DNA of 64,000 nt. It comes from Paragonimus westermani (Eukaryota; Platyhelminthes; Trematoda; Plagiorchiida; Troglotrematidae). Both the position numbers and the translations under genes were made by a program. The DNA is taken from positions 52,804-116,803 of the forward strand of contig QNGE01002375.1 in NCBI GenBank assembly GCA_008508345.1, written 5' to 3'. The notes beneath the pieces are model-generated. The model was not told the origin of the DNA and did not search any database. It saw only the letters and a list, made by a program, of their open reading frames with translations. This document shows, one piece after another, positions 25,427 to 38,339 of this stretch. Each line of letters begins with the position of its first letter. Positions within the stretch are counted from its first letter, which is position 1.

Positions 25427-25803
25427 AGTTCTGTGATCTCGACCTGTCTCGGAAGTCCTAATCGCGGGGTTATCGATTGGAGTTAACAGGCAGTAACTGT
25501 GTCTCCTCTCGAGACGATCGGGCAACCTGATCATTGCTCACAAGCGAGAGTGGTTGAGCGTTCAGATTTGATGATTCGGTCGTGCCTAATGTGAGGTCAA
25601 TGGCGCAGTGGTTAACACGGTTGCCTCATGATTGCAATGTCCGGAGTTCAAATCCCGGCCGTGGCAAGGATATGCACTACTGACGAGCTCAAATGAGAGC
25701 GAAACTCGAGTCTAGTGCTTCTTTTCGAAAGAGGCCGGCTGGAAAGTCTATCTGAATGCGAACGTTGCGATCAAATGTGAGTGACGGTCAACTTGAAAAT
25801 AAA
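25427..25803 (+). mobile_element. tRNA-derived SINE with hammerhead ribozyme (best-preserved copy)
   Basis: The composite starts with a 170-base 5' module shared with 14131-14288 and 23937-23990. It is followed by a tRNA-like head with A box TGGCGCAGTGG (25601-25611) and B box AGTTCAAATCC (25645-25655), both close to the RNA polymerase III consensus. Next come a hammerhead (25674-25718), the block 'cttcttttcgaaagagg' and a tail ending near 25803 in 'acttgaaaataaa'. Head plus ribozyme is the architecture of the Sm-alpha SINE family of schistosomes. Transcription by RNA polymerase III and mobilisation by a LINE are inferred from that architecture. Confidence 0.85.
25674..25718 (+). ncRNA. Hammerhead ribozyme of the SINE, intact core
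   Basis: Every conserved element is present. Stem I pairs GCACTA (25674-25679) with TAGTGC (25713-25718), six perfect pairs. The core is CTGACGA (25680-25686), fitting CUGANGA. Stem II pairs GCTC (25687-25690) with GAGC (25697-25700), four perfect pairs around AAATGA. GAAA is 25701-25704. Stem III is ACTC/GAGT (25704-25711), a palindrome with no loop of its own unless two pairs enclose TCGA. The cleavage triplet is GTC (25710-25712), and the predicted cut lies between 25712 and 25713. Self-cleavage is inferred from the structure, not observed. Confidence 0.9.
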
Positions 25804-26768
25804 AACTGTTCGACTTAGATAGAAAATCGCTTAGCTCAGAAGCACCCTTTCCGAAACGAGGAAGTACTTAAAATGACACTCTTGGCAAGTGTAAACATCA
25901 TTTACACATGGGTGTTAGTAATGACAACGTAGTCATGTATGAGCCCAGACACTTTAAATCCTTGTATACTGTTATATTATTTTTGCAAAATAACGTGTGA
26001 TTGCAGAAAGTAGGCATCACAGTATTTCAAGGACTCAGTCGTTCTACAAGCTACTCACGACATCCACAAATATCGTGCGGTCGAAAATTTTCACTTCGTA
26101 ATTTAAATTTTAATCTTACCGTCTTTCATGTCGCACATCGCAATCTTAGGGCGCTGCCTTATGAATATCGATTAAATCAAGCGATGCCCCCCCCCAGTTT
26201 TTTCAAGACGATAGTCCTTCAGTGCAAGATATGCGAAGTGATTATATTTCACTGTTTTTTCGCTATGCTCCAAACATGCGTAACTGGACGTTCTATGTAA
26301 TCGACTGATCAGAGTGCACGAAATACCAACCGTTCGCACGTATACAACTTTGATGAACAATATAAGGACCAAATTCAATGATTGATTGAACAAAGTTTGT
26401 CAGTCCTCAAATCTCAATTAGAATATTGTTGTAACCAAGTCACCGTAACACCGTTGCGAAACTGTTGAAACAAAGTATTAAAAAGTTTCAACTAACGCTT
26501 CATTGCTCCAACACCAAGAGCCGACTACTCTGCATTACAAATTAAGCCGTGATGTGAAACGAAAATTAAGCAAAATTTTGTTGAAGCAACTATTTGCTCC
26601 CATTGATGCGGCAAAACCTTTGCTACTCATGTTCCAGTACAGTCCTTTGTTTATACATTCGATTAAGGAAACATCCACCGTCCAGTGTGTTAGTATTTTG
26701 TACAGTTGGTCTTCCTAGTGACGCTGTAATGATGGTTTGTTTGTCCGTGTTTTAATAATCTGCATATG

Positions 26769-26784
26769 CATATATATATATATA
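26769..26784. repeat. TA microsatellite
   Basis: Uninterrupted alternation of T and A, eight units, with no neighbouring feature. Confidence 0.9.
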
Positions 26785-28439
26785 GGATACTAGTAATGTA
26801 GATGTCTAACTTAATCGGTTTTCATGCACCCTAATTCTGTGGCTCATCAGTTAGCTTCATTACTCAGGTTTGACCGCAATCTTTCGCTACTAAGCATTCA
26901 CTTTTCATGTCATAACTGCCAAATTACCCAGGAGATAAACTCACACGAAAGTGACATCAAGTGATGAGATGGTAATCAGGAATTGCTGACAAAGCAACTA
27001 GTCATTATTTCACAGGATACAGACTGACGTCATAATCTTTATTAATCGGTCTGACCTTAAGAGGTGCCTTTTCAGGCACACTAAATTGCTTGCAACTGAC
27101 CGTTGTTAATCCCGTTTGGTATGTAAATTTTCGATTTGACACTCGGTTTTTGACATTTCGTAATTCATTTCATTGTCTACCAGCATGCTCATTCTCTGTG
27201 CTCACTTTAAAAATACTATTCAATCGATTTGGTTAGCCAAATACTGGCTCACAGTTAGTCCGTCAGCGTGCACGCACATATAGGCTCACTATACTGTATG
27301 ACTGACTGTACTACCAGCAATGAATCACGCTCCGTACTACTGTGTACATACATACATTGCTCTATACTAAAATCTACCACAAAGTTTGAAAGGTGATGAA
27401 AACACTACGCTACCAACGGCCTTGAATGATAACCCTTCTGCAATGTAAAAAGTTGACCCGGAATTGTTGAAACTCATCGATCGTTCACTTATCTTTCGTG
27501 AGTGAATCGCCTTCTTAGACTGATTTATATTTCCATACTAAACGCACAGCACGGAACTATTGAAACTTAGTGACAAAGAAAACAGGATGATCAGACGAAC
27601 GATGCCAGATATTTTGAAACAGACCACATCACCCAGAGAAAATAACTGATCACTAGTAATCTAGTAAGACAAAAATAAAGATATATCACCACTCGGTAAC
27701 GTCTAACTTTAATCTCGACAGTCGTGAGAGTGAAACCAGTAAATTTGGTGAAAACTGGACATATCAGCAACATGGAAACAGACCAACTAAGCCTTTTTGT
27801 TGAAGGAAGATCGAGCGTGGCATGGCCATCTGTATACACGAAGATGCACTCGCACTCGTATGCTTTCTTCATTCAGCAGCAGTTCTGAGCTGCATCGATC
27901 AGAAGGTGTTGACACGTTATCTTTTCCAAAGAACTAGTTGCATCACTGGGCTGGACAAGTTTGTTTGCTCCGTTCACTTGTTGCAGTCCACATAAAATCT
28001 AATGATTTTACTTCAGCAAACGATGTGAATAAATTGAAATGTTAACATCTCGCAACAAGTGAAGTTTTTTTGCTTTGATTGTTTGGATAAACTAAATTTA
28101 ATGTTAAAGATTAGTAACTAACAGCAGCACTAAAAAGGGTACAGTGTAGTTTAGATAAGTGGTTACGCGTCGCTGGCGTTAATAAGCTCTGAGAAACTTA
28201 TTATCGAACTTCGAATGTCGCAGAATAACCAGATTGATTCACATCATTCTGCAGTTCATTAGTATTCTCTCTCCTCCGCCTTGTTTTGTCTTTGACGAAT
28301 AGCAGACAATTTTTTTCTTTGACCAGAGCACTGCTAATAACCTCAACAATACGGAGGTACTAGTTCTTCCCAAACAGCGTTCAATCATCTCCCGTTATAT
28401 GGTAAAATGATTACTGTTCAAATCGTCTTCAGTCTAGTG

Positions 28440-29050
28440 GGTTAAATGACCCCGACCCTTTCGACCTCGGTCGTCCTTAAAGGTGCAATTTCTATCTTAT
28501 TTTCTTCCGTTTTGTGTGACATGCTTACCCACCCCCAAGAGCCCTACGTTGCTGAAATATGTATACGATATAGCCGACAATGTTCAACCTACGGAGGCAG
28601 ACGCACACCCTCATCCTGTCGAATTCTGGTCTAACGCGCACCCTTTGATGTTTAATACTTGCAAATATATCGATGTTTTTATTTTCTCATCTTAAAAGAA
28701 CAACTTGCCAACGTCTTTTGGCGGCTGTCTCAAAACACAACTTTAAACACGGGTTTTTCCCGGATGACAATCTGTTAACTAGTTGGGGGTTACGTTGCAG
28801 TGTAACTTAGCAGTCTCTCATGTTAACAACGTTTTTACTGATTAATGCTCAGGGTGGTTTCCAATCTTATCTGTTCTCACCCTGTCTTCCATCAACTCAG
28901 GTTTGCTGCTCTCAGTGGTTATTTTTCTGTACATTCTGCCGGACCATTTACAGAAGGTTTTAGACTGATTTGCCAGGTCCGCGGAACGTTTTCATGGCGC
29001 TGTAGGTATTCCTCTTTAAAGTCTTATTGAATATTTCGTGGTTCAGTATT
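28440..29050 (+). pseudogene. LINE reverse transcriptase fragment
   Basis: Plus strand inside annexin intron 1. One frame gives VLKGAISILFSSVLCDMLTH, which resembles the P-Q-G-x-x-L-x-P-x-L-F motif B region. The next frame (28483-28695) gives TLLKYVYDIADNV, matching the L-x-K-Y-x-D-D catalytic box with the first Asp replaced by Tyr, and then an F-x-x-x-A-H-x-L-x-F-N-x-x-K-Y stretch, as in many LINE RTs after the palm. The tail (SNLICSHPVFHQLRF, about 28858-28900) resembles the I-L-x-x-C-S-P-V-F-F region further on. The copy is broken by frameshifts and by loss of a catalytic residue. Clade not determined. Confidence 0.55.
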
Positions 29051-32000
29051 TTAAATGGTGTAATTCGTTTGCCTCAAAACGGTTGTCCGATTCTGATAAT
29101 TTTGCTCAGTTACATTATCTTCAGCTAGATATTGCCTCGACTCTATATAAATCCGTACAGCTGCAGATGATTCTCCAGTTATCCCTGAATTAGGACACTT
29201 TTGTGAATCAATCTTCACGCTTTCCAGAAGACGACTGCAAAATTGAACCACTGGCTCTTTGTAGAATCTTCTGTATGCTGAAGACCTGGTTGGGTAACTG
29301 TTGCATATTCACATCTCGATGTGCGAAAAACAGTTGCCTGACTTCAGCTGACATAAATCTAATTTACGTAAAGGTCTGTAAATTTAGTCAGTTCACTCAG
29401 AAATTAACTGAAAGCGAAGAGACCATATCAGCGAATTGTCAGTAGATGCTACTTTGGTAAGAAGTTATCGAAGAACGTGTCTGGTAATCCGACGTAGTTA
29501 TTGTTGCGCCTGTTTACGCACCCAACTGAAAGTACGGGAGGGTTCGTTAGTGTGTTTGATGTGTTAGATGGTGAGTTAAATTTGTTTGAACTGGCAATAG
29601 AACACTTGTTTTCTCAAGCTGTTACAATTTATTGTAATTGGTCACTTGTGGGTCCACAATTTGAAATAACATCAAAGTTCCTGTATGTCCTAACGGCACT
29701 TCTGTTAATTTGTGGAGGACTTTGTTCTCGCATTCCCCTTAAAAATAACCAGAGACTTTTATCATAGTTACCGTCTAACAGATTTGTGCTATTCAGTTCT
29801 TTAAGCCCTAGTTGATTCAATTGTTAGAGTGTTGGCAGTGTATGTGAATATTTTATGAGGAATACATACCATAAGTAGAACGCGATTGTCGTGCTGAGGT
29901 TATCAATATCCATCTTGTAGGTCACAACCGTGCACCAGGTAGAACTTGGTGCGTATGATTGTGGACATGGCTGATGGAGAACGAACAAGGTTTTTCAATT
30001 TTGAACACGGAAGATAGGTTGTAGACACGTAGGACAGACGAGTGGACACGAATAGTAAACGACGGTAAGACTGCTTTTATGTTAATCGGTGCACATTCCT
30101 CTTTCCATTCGTCTTCGACTCTTAGATGAGCGACTTCAGCTGGATTTAAACCTAGCGGAACGAACCAGGCTGATTGTGCTTACTTACTAATAGCGTAACC
30201 TACAACATGAAAGATCTGCAGCGTATCTGATAACGTTAATCCATAGCTGCTCAAATGCATCAGTCTGATTCAGCTGAGCCTTGTCAGAAACTGCTCAACT
30301 GTTTAGGTGTTTAGGTTGGGCAAACCAATTTTGAGGAGTCTACCTTTCCATAACTACTGACGATCCAGTGCTTGATGTCTCCATCGTATGTCATGTTTTC
30401 GTGTTTGCACTCATTAGTCACAGAAGGCATAGCTTGAAAAGAAGGCTGCGTATCTAACCTTCTATTGTTGTTTTTTATGCGGTTCATGTGATTAAGACCT
30501 TCCAGCTGATCTCTTGTTGGACGAGTTCCACGCGATTTATCTCTTTGTGTTGTAAACAGCTTGACTGATCTTCCACTATCATACGTTTGGCTGGGTCAAT
30601 CGTATCTGGTTTCAGCAGTCTGGTTCATTTGACGATGATTTTGAAGGATGATTACAGATCACACTATTCCGGTTGCCAATATTAAATTGAACCCTGCCAT
30701 GCCAATACAGTACGTTTTGATCAGTATTGTGTTAGCGGCATATGCTCTAAATGTCTTCTTTCTACTTCCGCAAACTAACTGTAGACCAGTCTCCAAAGGT
30801 TAGTTTACTAACTTGATGTAATCTATGCGGTGCACATTCTGTTAAACAGCCACCGTTTGTTGTACACATCCCGCATAAAACTTATAAGTCCGCCCACATG
30901 GCCACATCGCACTGGGCTCTCGGTGGCGGTATATATAACGTTTCAGCCAAATCAATGTTGGAAAAGCAATTCCACATGACATGCAGATGCCAACTGGACG
31001 GTAAGGGTGAACGCCTGTTTAGTTTCCTCAGAACAAAGTGATTATGTGAAGTAAATAAACCGTGGGTGGAGAGATACCGTCAGCCAAATTGTCATTCATA
31101 ATTCATGTTGCAATAACCTTTAATTCAAAAAACATCTGATCTTTCAGGCTAACTAATCATAGTTTAATAGAGAACGTTGAACGAATCCATAGTTGAAAGC
31201 ATGCTATGTTTATGTTTTTGAGCTATCCGTACCACTAACTTTAACTTGATCAAAAAAAGACAGTCTGCTAATTGGCGCTCAAAACAACAAATTCTTTGAC
31301 AATGAACCTCACTGCGGTGGTAAGTATTCCTACCGGACTCATTCAAATAAACTAGCCCTAGTTTTTTTGGTTTGAATTTCCGAAGGAAGTAAAATTTAGT
31401 CTGCCTCACAGGAAGACAAAACAGAGAGACTGGAAGCCGAGAAGGTTAAGCTTCTCGTAGACATTCCAGTGGGAATTTATGATATTTAGTAGTTAGCAGG
31501 AAACTCATTTTTACGGTTTCGTGCAAACATATGGTACTAGTATAATCGTAGCAACGAGGTAGTGTGGTGTGATAACTAGCTCAGTGACACGTCAGTGGTG
31601 GTAGTCTGAGATGCGATCACAACTACGGGTCTGAATGAAGTGGTTACACCGGACAGGCAACAAAATTGCGATTATTGAGCCAACGTGGAGCACAAATTTC
31701 TAAGCTGTTCGTCATTTCACAATTATAACCTGGATTTGTACTCCCGCAATATAATGGCCTCGGTAAAAAATGTAGCCTCTGGTTTTCAGATCATATCTTA
31801 TGTGTTGATCAAATCGTGGCTCCAAGCTGAATCCATCTAAAGACCTCAGGAAGATACTTACTCAACAAGTGAACAGAGATTCGAAGATCACTGCCACGAA
31901 GTTGAGCTCAGTGCTGGATCAAGCAATAATCATGTATCGTAATCTAAACTGTACCCTCATAAACATTTCGACGTAACATGTAGAAAGTCCTAAAGATAAT

Positions 32001-32458
32001 GGAAAAATCGCCTCCTCTCTGCTTTAAAAATCAAATCTACTTTTGTCCAAGTCATTTATTCGGGATAACTCAATACCGTTCTGTGATAGCCTGGTGTACC
32101 TTAATTGCTCCTATCGCGTATAACCTGAAATGGACTGGCCGGCCTTTAAATCACAAAAAATGGGAGTATACATAGTTTTGTATCAAGTTGTATACAGTAG
32201 TGTGGTGATTGTAGACTGTGGATGCCAATATGATTCTTTTCACAGAAGTGTGTGCCATCGGGCTAATCTGTTCATTCTTCTAGAGTTTCATTCAATACGA
32301 CTTGATCGTAGATTCGTAACTGTTAGCGGAATGTGCAATGTGTAAACACTTGCCCTATTGGTTTCACTAGCCAGCAATAGCAACAACATCAACATAATGG
32401 TAAACAAGCTTAGAAAAGATGGCTAACAAGCTATATGTACCAGTTTGAGTCCACTTAC

Positions 32459-32560
32459 TTATGCCTTTGCATGCTTTGTAAATAGCCTCGGCATCTTGAT
32501 CTGGATTAATATGTGCTGGACAGGTGAGGGTACCACGGGCCTGCATTCTATGTTGGTTGG
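32459..32560 (-). CDS. Annexin exon 1 in this window (N-terminal segment and start of repeat I)
   Basis: Minus-strand exon of 102 bases between the acceptor CACATTGACAG (32561-32571) and the donor GTAAGT (32458-32453). It reads NQHRMQARGTLTCPAHINPD, then QDAEAIYKACKGI. The motif P-x-x-D-A-E-x-I-x-K-A-x-K-G-I is the diagnostic opening of an annexin repeat I. The acceptor implies at least one earlier exon to the right with the true start or the 5' leader; alternatively translation could begin at the ATG inside this exon. The first calcium loop, completed by exon 2, reads K-G-I-N-T, lacking the second Gly of K-G-x-G-T. Confidence 0.85.
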   Translation of the reverse strand, partial: PTNIECRPVVPSPVQHILIQIKMPRLFTKHAKA

Positions 32561-35500
32561 CTGTCAATGTGGGAATAAGGCGAATAAATCAGATGATTGA
32601 CTCAACATTAAATAAAACTCTGGAGAACTAGATGGATACATTTTGACAAAATTTCTGTGAACGCAGTAAACATTACGGACGTGAGATTGTGGGGTCAGTT
32701 CAGATTGTTAAAAACGTAAGACAAATAGCTTGCCGAAGGACTGCATGAATACTCAAGGTGAGATTACCTAAGAGATAATAATTGATATGCAGGAACGAAC
32801 CCAATATAGACCCGTGTTAAATGTGTTCAGTTCGATACTGTCAGAGAGGCACAACCTATCTGATCTGTCCCTTTGTTTAGAATCCAGTTTAATTTCCAGC
32901 AAATGCTGGTAATCGGCCAACAACTTTAACTTCAGTATAAGCATATAGGAGTGCAAATGATACGTCTTTTCTTCAGTGAGCCAACAAAATTGGGCAGAAG
33001 CGTCAAAAAATGGACGAAAAAACGAAGAAACAAGCAAAAAGGGGATACGAATATTTAAGGGAGAACACCTTTTCACGGTAGAACTACAAATGGTCCCCAT
33101 TCCACCTTAGTTCTTGCAGTATTGCCAAATATAGCAAGCATCCCACCTTGGGTCTTGACTTGGAAACGCTTAACTTCCTACGACTGAAATTAGAGCTTCC
33201 CCTCTCAAAGTACAGTTCGCGTATTGTTCATCCGGTTACCATTTCTGGCTGACTGTTTGAGAACTGTGCAGCCGATCAACTGGTATATGCGAGCTATTAC
33301 ATGTTGTGTGGCGAGACCACTATACTAATTCCCATATTAGATTTGCTTATACCGATAATAGGTTAACAAACAGGTCCACTTTGAGCTTATTTTCAACGAT
33401 AATGCTGCTGACAGACAAGCAAACAGGAGTGTGTAACTCATTTCTCTGAAGATATCTCGTTAAACAAAAAAATATCGTGGATTGATGCCGGTGAGTTGGA
33501 ACCGGAAGCAATCAGCTTTTAGTTATTCATCACGAAGCAGATTGTGGGACAGGAGTGTGACATAAAATGATTGCAAAACAATTTTGGTTTGAGTGAAGAG
33601 AACTGTTTTCAATAAATTCTCATCTCATCTCATCTTAATTTACACTAATTTCCTAAAACTTTGTGAGCATAACCACAACCAAGTCGTGTTTGTGTTTTAC
33701 CCAATTACCTTACCCTCATACCGTTTCCTATCAATGACTTTCGTTAGTGTTAGTTGATTTGATATATACTTGTACCAGTATAAAATAAGAATTCATCGAA
33801 AACAGTTCTGTTCGCTGAAACCAAAATTGTTTTACATAATTTCTACGGGGATTTTCAATTGTTATAAGATGATCGGTTTAAAAAGATATCCGTCATCCAG
33901 CCTTGATGCCATCACATATTTCTACTAAACACACTCAGCTATTTATCACAATCATTGTGAGGCAACCGAAGAAGACGGTGGAACAATTGGTGCACAAAAT
34001 GTGACATACTGTTCAGCATAGGGTGATTCGCACTGGTTCGGTCACAACTTGAGAAGAGTACTGTTCGTACTGACAACCCATATTATACTTATATGTGTAC
34101 CAGTAGAATATTCCTTTGTTCAAAGTAAATTAATCAGTTTCTTAATAATGTTCATTTCTTTGGCTTCAGTGACCACCTTTCAAGTGAGGTTTGCTCGTTA
34201 CAGTTGACGCAGCACAATTCCATTCAGTTTGGCAGAGTTATATACAAATGTCAGACCTTGACGACTGATCGGAACGTTGAGGGCAGATTACTGAGATGTG
34301 ATGTTTCCGCAAGAATTCTAGTGAACCTGTACGTGTGTGAAGTCTCATGGGTGATTGTCTTAGCGATAGTATGCAGATTACCACAACCTCATTCCGACAA
34401 GTAAAGTGGGTTTAGTTGCCTGATCACCTGGCTCTGTTGAAGTTTATTTGCCTACCTAGTTCCGTCTTGATACTTTATGTTCTTGGAGAGCGATCCTTAG
34501 CTAGGAAGACAGATTTTCATCCCCGTTCCTCAAGGTAGATCGTATGAAGATTTTTAAAAAGGTATTTGAAAGGCAAACTTATTCGTTTGGGAACTGCTCC
34601 TCAAAATCTGTGAGATGAAAATTCTGAATTCTAACTTCATTCCATTATGTCGTCGCTTGATGAAAAGCATAAAACCGCTTGTCTACGCTTCTTAGATCAC
34701 AGTGGTGTACTTGGAACAGTTTACAAAGAAGAGGAAACGAATCTGTTACTGAAACACGACCTACCGATAACTTTTGCGATTAGTGCATACGAATCGAAAC
34801 CAACTCATCCAGTTTGGTGGTCACACGTTTTCCCCGCAGGTTCAGCCCTCTTTCAGTTCTCATTTTCGCAGTGCATCGCACCTATATGAGCTCGTGGTCA
34901 TAGTTTTGTAGCCAAATGATACGATGTAAAACATCATAAAGCGAGCTCAGTAATCTTCGCTCGCTCTGTCACAGGATTTATCCTAACTATCAAGTTGGTT
35001 AGAGTCTCGTTCTTTAACATATCCAGATGTGGTGGTATATTCATTCCGCTTACGAAAGAGAACCAAGATGAGGAATTTTGCTGCAGGCCCTTCCTTTCGC
35101 ATACATGTTGCATCTATATCTAGAGTGCTTTCTGACAAATATCTGGTCAGTGTACTGAGCAATAACATGACATGATCACTATATTGCTGATGCTATCAGG
35201 TAAGTCTCGAAAATCCCATTCTATATCCCACCTTCAAAACTTCTCTTTTCCATACCATTTGGTCATTCGGTCTATCAGATACTGCATACAACCTCACTGA
35301 AGTTATTGTTCGCGAGTTGCTTTTACTGGATTGTTGTCGAAGGACTCTCTAATCCCTGGAGCATCTATCCCATTATGACGGCACTCCCCACATACAGCTC
35401 GCTGATTTCATTATTTTACGTGATTACACGGCTGTGAAAATTTGGCAATAAGATTTCTGTCTCACGCAACTTACCTTCCCCATTTTGATCCTTCTAGCTG

Positions 35501-38330
35501 CATTTCTGCAGATTCTACTAGATCTCAATATAGACATTTATTTTCATAAACACACATTTGACTTTAATTTCCTTCCACTACTCCTTGTTTAAGTTGATCT
35601 CTGCACAAATCCAGTCCGTTTACCTTTGAACCAAGCATGAAACCCATTCATTTATTCCGTTTAAATGATACCGAATCCGGCTGCTCAGTGTCATATCTAT
35701 GGCGATCAAGATGGTTGTTTTGGTGCGACTCAAACCCTCTTGCTTAATTGCCCCTCATTTTTGGAAGATGGGAGTTTACAAAATGTTGGGCAATCAGCTT
35801 TTGGGGTTAAGCAGAGCTCGTTACTGATCTTACATTCCCACATTTCAAGATGACGATGATTCACCCCGTGCTTGAGCTAGGATCTGCATAGAGTTGTTCT
35901 TTCGGGATCACATCGCTAACAGTTCGAGTTTAAAAGCTTTTCTGCTAGGACATTTACTGTCAATCATGTCGGCCATGAAAAACGGGCTAGTTCAGGGGAT
36001 TGTTTTTCTGATCATTTGATAAAGCATTGGGGGTTATTTTAGGTCTTGTGAAAATCAATTAATCAAAAAGTGAACGCTTTTCAGCATTGAACACCTAAGC
36101 AACCAAGGCTTACAGATGAACGCAGATAATCAAAAGTGCAGGTTATCAATGATCAGGGGCGTGGCCATCCTGTCATATCCGAGCCAGCTGACCCATATCA
36201 GCTGACCTTGGCTATTTTTCTGCATAGTGCTCCAGCAGACGTTTACAGACAAGATAGCAACAAGTATCGGACGTGAAACACTGTTAGGTTTTGTTACCTC
36301 ACCCACTTGAATACTCGTCCACAATGCAAACTGAACTATCTAGCAAAAGTGATGATAGAGTGCTTGAACACTGAAAGTTCGAATTCGACCGAAATATATC
36401 GGTTTTAACACCGAAACATTCTACTAATACATTGACAGTCAAGTGAACTCTGACTATTGATCTCAACTATTCAGTGTAATCGTGATTTATATAAGGAACG
36501 CCCTCGTGTGGTCAACATGTGGTCCAAATACGCCAAGAAGGCAAAAGAGGAGAGAGAATATTTTGAACTAAGGAATAGCAAACAAGAGCAAAATAAAACG
36601 GTAACCATAACAATGAAGAGGTCAGCCAAAAATACTGCATTTAACCGATGAAGAGAAACAAGCGGACCAGTGGACTGCCAATATCTTAAAGAGTGACATC
36701 AAGCGACCCATTGTCCATTATAATTGATGTCACGTAAGTGAATGATCGTTGGTTTGATAGATTGGTGTATTAGATGGATGGGAGAATCCACGCAGACAGA
36801 GGAGAAGAGGATTCGTTGCAAGAGTGCGTGCGTACAGGCATACTCAACTGCTACTGTCATTCCGATTGAAGCTGGTAATCCAGGGTGAACGGGTGATGTC
36901 TAAATTGTACTAGAGACCGCGTGCCTGAGTCAGAGATTTCAGTGCACAAATGAACGTGTGCACATATAACCGCTAGAGGAGCTGCGGTCAACTGATGTAC
37001 TGGAGGAGGGAAAGAACCACATGTCATTGGGCTTGGGTCGACTTGAAAGAAGTTTTACAGACTGTTGTAAAGGATCACAATGACCCTGTTCAGTGATCGT
37101 TTTTAGTCGAGGACCTCAGGGCATGCAAGCAGCTCTAGATTGCGACATCCCTTCGGCGTATATTTCAGATGCCAGTCAACCAGCGTGTTCTACAACTGGG
37201 TGGTGCCTATCGCATTACCCAGTTTAGGTTTTACACATTGAGTTGAATTCTGTAATTTGGTCAGTTGGTAGCAGTGTATGAATATCAGTTGACCGCTGTT
37301 CCTCGAGCGTTTGTAGGTACACGCGTGCACTTGTGTGATAGAATCTCTCATTCAGGAACGCGGTTCATAATACAAGTTAGGCCCAACCCCGTAGAGTTGA
37401 AACTTAGGTGAACCGGTGAGGTCCGCAATAAACGAAGTAGGAAAAATCTGGAAAGTAACTAATTGAGAATACAACTCACCACCTGCGCATTATATAAATA
37501 TATACATATCAATCTGGTAATTGTGCAGGAAACCTGTTTCTTTTTAACGGTGTTCCGAGAGCACACCCGAAGAATATGTCAAATATCCGTGTGCTACGAT
37601 ATGTTTCACCGGCAGTTTCTTAGGGGATGAATAGTCTTTATTTTATTCATCTTTCTTTCTTTAAAACTCTCTCTTTTTATGCTCCTGCTTGCTCCGTTAA
37701 ACCTACTAACTGCAGATCTACAGTGTACAAATTATAAAATGCACCAAGAAACTCGGGTGAGGTGAACAATCATACAGTCGCAGCCCAACGTCCAGGTCCA
37801 CGTTATGTGAACTTATGTGCGTCTGGTTTTGGTGAGTGATAATTGAGAATGTCGGCGGCAATACTGATGATTGAATCGGAGACGTCAGTTAAGGCAAATT
37901 ATACAGAATACACCACCGTTCTTTGTGTCTCACGTAGTGCCTTATTTTTGTCTTAAGGAAACAGGAGTTGAGAGGTTCAGCTAGAGCCGCGGTTGCAAAC
38001 GCCACATGACCAATCTGTCCTCAGACCTACACTGTTAGAGTCATCCATCTAAGTCCAGCGTAACCCATGTACAGGAATAAAGTAGTTGAGGATTCTGAGG
38101 AATCATACAACTGGATCATACTTCTTCTTGGGCGAGCTTAATGCACATGCATTAGCTTTCTACGGATGCTTGAGAGTAATAAACAGAAACAAAGCAAAGT
38201 TCGGGCAGTAGAAACGATACACATATATGTCAAGGCTAATGACTGAGTTGCAGTTATAACAAGCACTGCCCTCACATTCCCTGGCATACTCTATTGAGGA
38301 AAATTACCAAGTGATTACCTATACTTCGGC
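32561..38330. other. Right flank of annexin and intergenic sequence; no gene recognised
   Basis: The missing 5' exon or exons and the promoter of the annexin gene should lie here, but I cannot point to them. A 110-codon minus frame at 32768-33100 sits just upstream of exon 1 and matches no family. A CTCAT pentanucleotide repeat lies at 33618-33635. The section 35.2-36.35 kb has a weak LINE-like look (GLQMNAD at about 36108-36128) but is too poor to call. Confidence 0.45.
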
Positions 38331-38339
38331 AGCTTCACA

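Larger units (their letters stand above)
22008..32458 (-). other. Annexin intron 1 (10.4 kb, rich in retroelements)
   Basis: Runs from GTAAGT (32458-32453) to CAG (22010-22008). It contains two SINE regions (23.9 and 25.3-25.8 kb), a minus-strand PLE RT (24.1-25.0 kb) and a LINE RT fragment (28.4-29.05 kb). The parts at 22.0-23.9, 25.8-28.4 and 29.05-32.4 kb hold no other feature that I can name, apart from a TA microsatellite at 26769-26784. Two plus-strand open frames at 23253-23561 and 23718-23969 are of unknown origin. Confidence 0.75.

Noticed and set aside
31560..31640. tRNA-like sequence with 'tagctcagtg'
   Set aside because: The A box looks good but no B box at the right spacing and no cloverleaf could be drawn.
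32768..33100. 110-codon minus frame upstream of annexin exon 1 as its first exon
   Set aside because: The peptide does not resemble an annexin N-terminus and no donor in a suitable phase is evident.
35180..36330. Possible additional LINE fragment
   Set aside because: Only a short GLQMNAD-like match and a weak minus frame; no RT motif could be placed.
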